A stretch of DNA of 45,165 nucleotides from Flavobacterium cupreum (GTDB taxonomy: Bacteria > Bacteroidota > Bacteroidia > Flavobacteriales > Flavobacteriaceae). The notes below the pieces were generated by a model. That model saw only the letters and a program-made list of their open reading frames with translations. It had not been told where the DNA came from and did no database searches. Location: the NCBI RefSeq assembly GCF_003996965.1, contig NZ_QWDM01000025.1, forward strand, positions 1-45,165, read 5' to 3'. Shown here in pieces: positions 43,534-45,165 of the stretch (position 1 is the stretch's first letter; each line of letters begins with the position of its first letter). A program made the position numbers and the translations under genes.

Positions 43534-45165
43534 TTATTTTTGATAAAAAAGCTTACTTTCATTATCAAGCAACTTTTTATATTCCGAATCCCAAAATTCT
43601 TTTGCAGCTTTTATTTTTCTATCAATTTCGTTTTGCTGCTCTGCATAATCATCATAAGCACTTTTTAATTTTTCATCATATTTATTTTTTTTATATTTTG
43701 GTCCATTATAAATCTTCGCAAAGGTTTTCCAATCTCCTGACTGAATTGCTTCTAATAAGTCATCATTACTAAGAATAATGTTTACAAAGGCAGTCAAATG
43801 TTTATCCTCATCGTTAGACATCATTGTGGTTGCAAAATCAGAGACATTTTTAAAACCAGCTGCTTTAAAATTAGACTCCATTATTTGGAAGCCACCATAT
43901 GATGCAGATTTATAACCAGCATCTTTATCAAGTCCAACAGCTTTATTTAACTTTCCAATTTGTTCACTATAATTACCATAACCTCCCTGCTGAGGATTTG
44001 AAATATCAGGATTTGTTTTATCAAATTTCCCATTCGTGAAATTACTAAAATAATGTCTTTCAAATAAAATTTTTGGATCTCCATTTTCTCTAAATGCATT
44101 TCCTCCAGTTTCTACTTTATAAACTGCTCTCACACTTGCTATTGGAATACCAAGTTTTTTTGCAGCTTGTACAATTGCCACAGGAGTGGGCTCAAGCCCA
44201 TCGCTGTCGATAAAAAAAATAGGATTATTAAAAGCGTAGTTATATGAACTATGTCTTCTCATTTGTTCAGCTAAGGGGTCAATATTCATCCATCTTCCAA
44301 TTGCAGCATCATAATTTCTGGCGCCAAAGTCATACCAATTTAACTGAGAACCCCCAATACTATCATCCTGTAATTCCTTACCGTTATACTTATATTTCTG
44401 ACCCGGATTAGATGAAGTAACCAAAGAATTATACCCCTTATGTGTCAACCCAAAAGGGTAATAGTTTTTTTCTTCAATAATTTCGGTATTGTTTACAATG
44501 CCATTGTTATCCTTATCACTGTAACTCAATCTCACATTTCCCAAGTGATCTTTGTATTGATACACATATTCATAAGAACTTCCCGAAGGTTGTACATAGC
44601 CCTCGGCGGTGGGGAAAAAATCAAGCGTGAATATTTTTGAATTCAAGGCACTGTACTGAAATCCTCCCCTTAAATAATCGGTGATTATTGTACTGGGGGG
44701 CAGAACAGCTGTTCCCGCTTTAAAAACTGTTTTCCCTGTTTTCTGACCACTCGCATTGTAAATGTACGCAATATGCCCGGTCGTACCAAAGCTTATCTTA
44801 GTGGGTAAGTTAAGATGGTTGTAGGTAATCGCCGTGATGTTTTTGTTCTTGTCGGTCGTCATATTTCCATTGGCATCGTAGGTATAATCATTGCCTGTTT
44901 TGTTGAAATCATTAAAACCACTGCTATTGTTGCTTTTGTCTGCTACGTTGCCCAATTGGTTGGAGCTGGCCGCATAAGTATACATTAGATCGTCAATTCC
45001 TATGGGTTGTATTTGCGGGTCTGTGTCTCCATTTCGTCTCAGGGACAGAATATTTCCGTTTTTATCATAGGTTAAACTTTCATTATAGGCATTGGTCGTC
45101 AAACCGTTTTTTCCGTAAATCGCATTTTTCAACCGGTTCAGTTTATCGTATTGATAACCGTAACG
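43534..45165 (-). CDS. RHS polymorphic toxin, C-terminal N-acetylmuramidase (DUF3380-like) domain; N-terminus beyond right edge
   Basis: The minus-strand frame is open to the right edge (RYGYQYDKLNRLKNAIYG reads through it), so 543 residues of a longer protein are visible. YD repeats lead to the RHS core (NWYDFGARNYDAAIGRWMNI, then FNNPIFFIDSDG). After DSDGLEP a distinct domain begins: VRAVYKVETGGNAF (probable catalytic Glu), ILFERHYFSNF, YKSASYGGFQIMESNFKAAG and WKTFAKIYNGPKYKKNKYDE. This is the layout of the N-acetylmuramidase family (DUF3380). The domain cuts peptidoglycan, and the adjacent exported gene is a candidate immunity factor. The RHS part is homologous to the gene at the left edge. 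Confidence 0.88.
   Translation of the reverse strand, partial: RYGYQYDKLNRLKNAIYGKNGLTTNAYNESLTYDKNGNILSLRRNGDTDPQIQPIGIDDLMYTYAASSNQLGNVADKSNNSSGFNDFNKTGNDYTYDANGNMTTDKNKNITAITYNHLNLPTKISFGTTGHIAYIYNASGQKTGKTVFKAGTAVLPPSTIITDYLRGGFQYSALNSKIFTLDFFPTAEGYVQPSGSSYEYVYQYKDHLGNVRLSYSDKDNNGIVNNTEIIEEKNYYPFGLTHKGYNSLVTSSNPGQKYKYNGKELQDDSIGGSQLNWYDFGARNYDAAIGRWMNIDPLAEQMRRHSSYNYAFNNPIFFIDSDGLEPTPVAIVQAAKKLGIPIASVRAVYKVETGGNAFRENGDPKILFERHYFSNFTNGKFDKTNPDISNPQQGGYGNYSEQIGKLNKAVGLDKDAGYKSASYGGFQIMESNFKAAGFKNVSDFATTMMSNDEDKHLTAFVNIILSNDDLLEAIQSGDWKTFAKIYNGPKYKKNKYDEKLKSAYDDYAEQQNEIDRKIKAAKEFWDSEYKKLLDNESKLFYQK

Overview
The window looks like Flavobacteriaceae DNA, most likely Flavobacterium or a close relative. 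The evidence is the low GC content, the lack of strong Shine-Dalgarno sites, the intergenic palindrome built on CCCGATAGCTATCGGG, the 'cgcaaagttcgcaaag' and 'gaagtcgaag' intergenic repeat families, and Bacteroidota-type RHS genes. The genus assignment is inference.

Layout. (1) Positions 1-6856, minus strand: a two-gene RHS locus, made of a secreted SpvB/YD-repeat protein followed by a secreted DUF6443/RHS protein that runs off the left edge. (2) Positions 6857-9381: a Cys-rich LuxR-type regulator with a pseudo-receiver domain. It lies between a 1.1 kb non-coding region holding six 11-bp iterons and a spacer with a terminator, a palindromic intergenic element and a short direct repeat. (3) Positions 9382-34359, plus strand: a near-complete extracellular contractile injection system (eCIS, Afp/PVC/AlgoCIS type) in one apparent transcription unit. 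Its order is cap (DUF4255), unknown, sheath, two tube proteins, a 56-aa DUF5908-like protein, LysM adaptor, VgrG-like spike, PAAR tip, gp25, two large baseplate proteins, tape measure, three unassigned proteins, AAA+ ATPase, and a glycosidase without a signal peptide. It ends at a strong terminator. No adenovirus-like Pvc13 tail fibre is recognisable. (4) Positions 34479-42680, plus strand: an unknown protein, a GH25 lysozyme without a signal peptide, and five probable cargo proteins. The cargo proteins share an N-terminal L-x-DNR-...-QRK leader. Three carry an intact DUF4157 metalloprotease-like module, one has lost it by an in-frame internal deletion, and one has only the leader. Their C-terminal domains look like an HNH nuclease, a membrane-active toxin, an unknown domain, a deaminase-fold enzyme and an HExxH metalloprotease. 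(5) Positions 42881-45165, minus strand: the 3' end of a second RHS toxin with a C-terminal N-acetylmuramidase (DUF3380-like) domain, followed by an AT-rich gene for a secreted protein that is probably its periplasmic immunity protein.

How the parts fit. Region 3 builds a phage-tail-like particle. Region 4 supplies cargo that is probably recruited through the common leader. No immunity-like genes accompany the five effectors, which would suit non-sister (for example eukaryotic) targets. The flanking RHS loci look like contact or secreted polymorphic toxins for bacterial competition. The most unusual signals are the cargo cassette series with a shared leader and a recurrent V-Q junction motif, the DUF4157 deletion derivative, and a two-part tandem-repeat tract inside the structural operon just before the PAAR tip gene.
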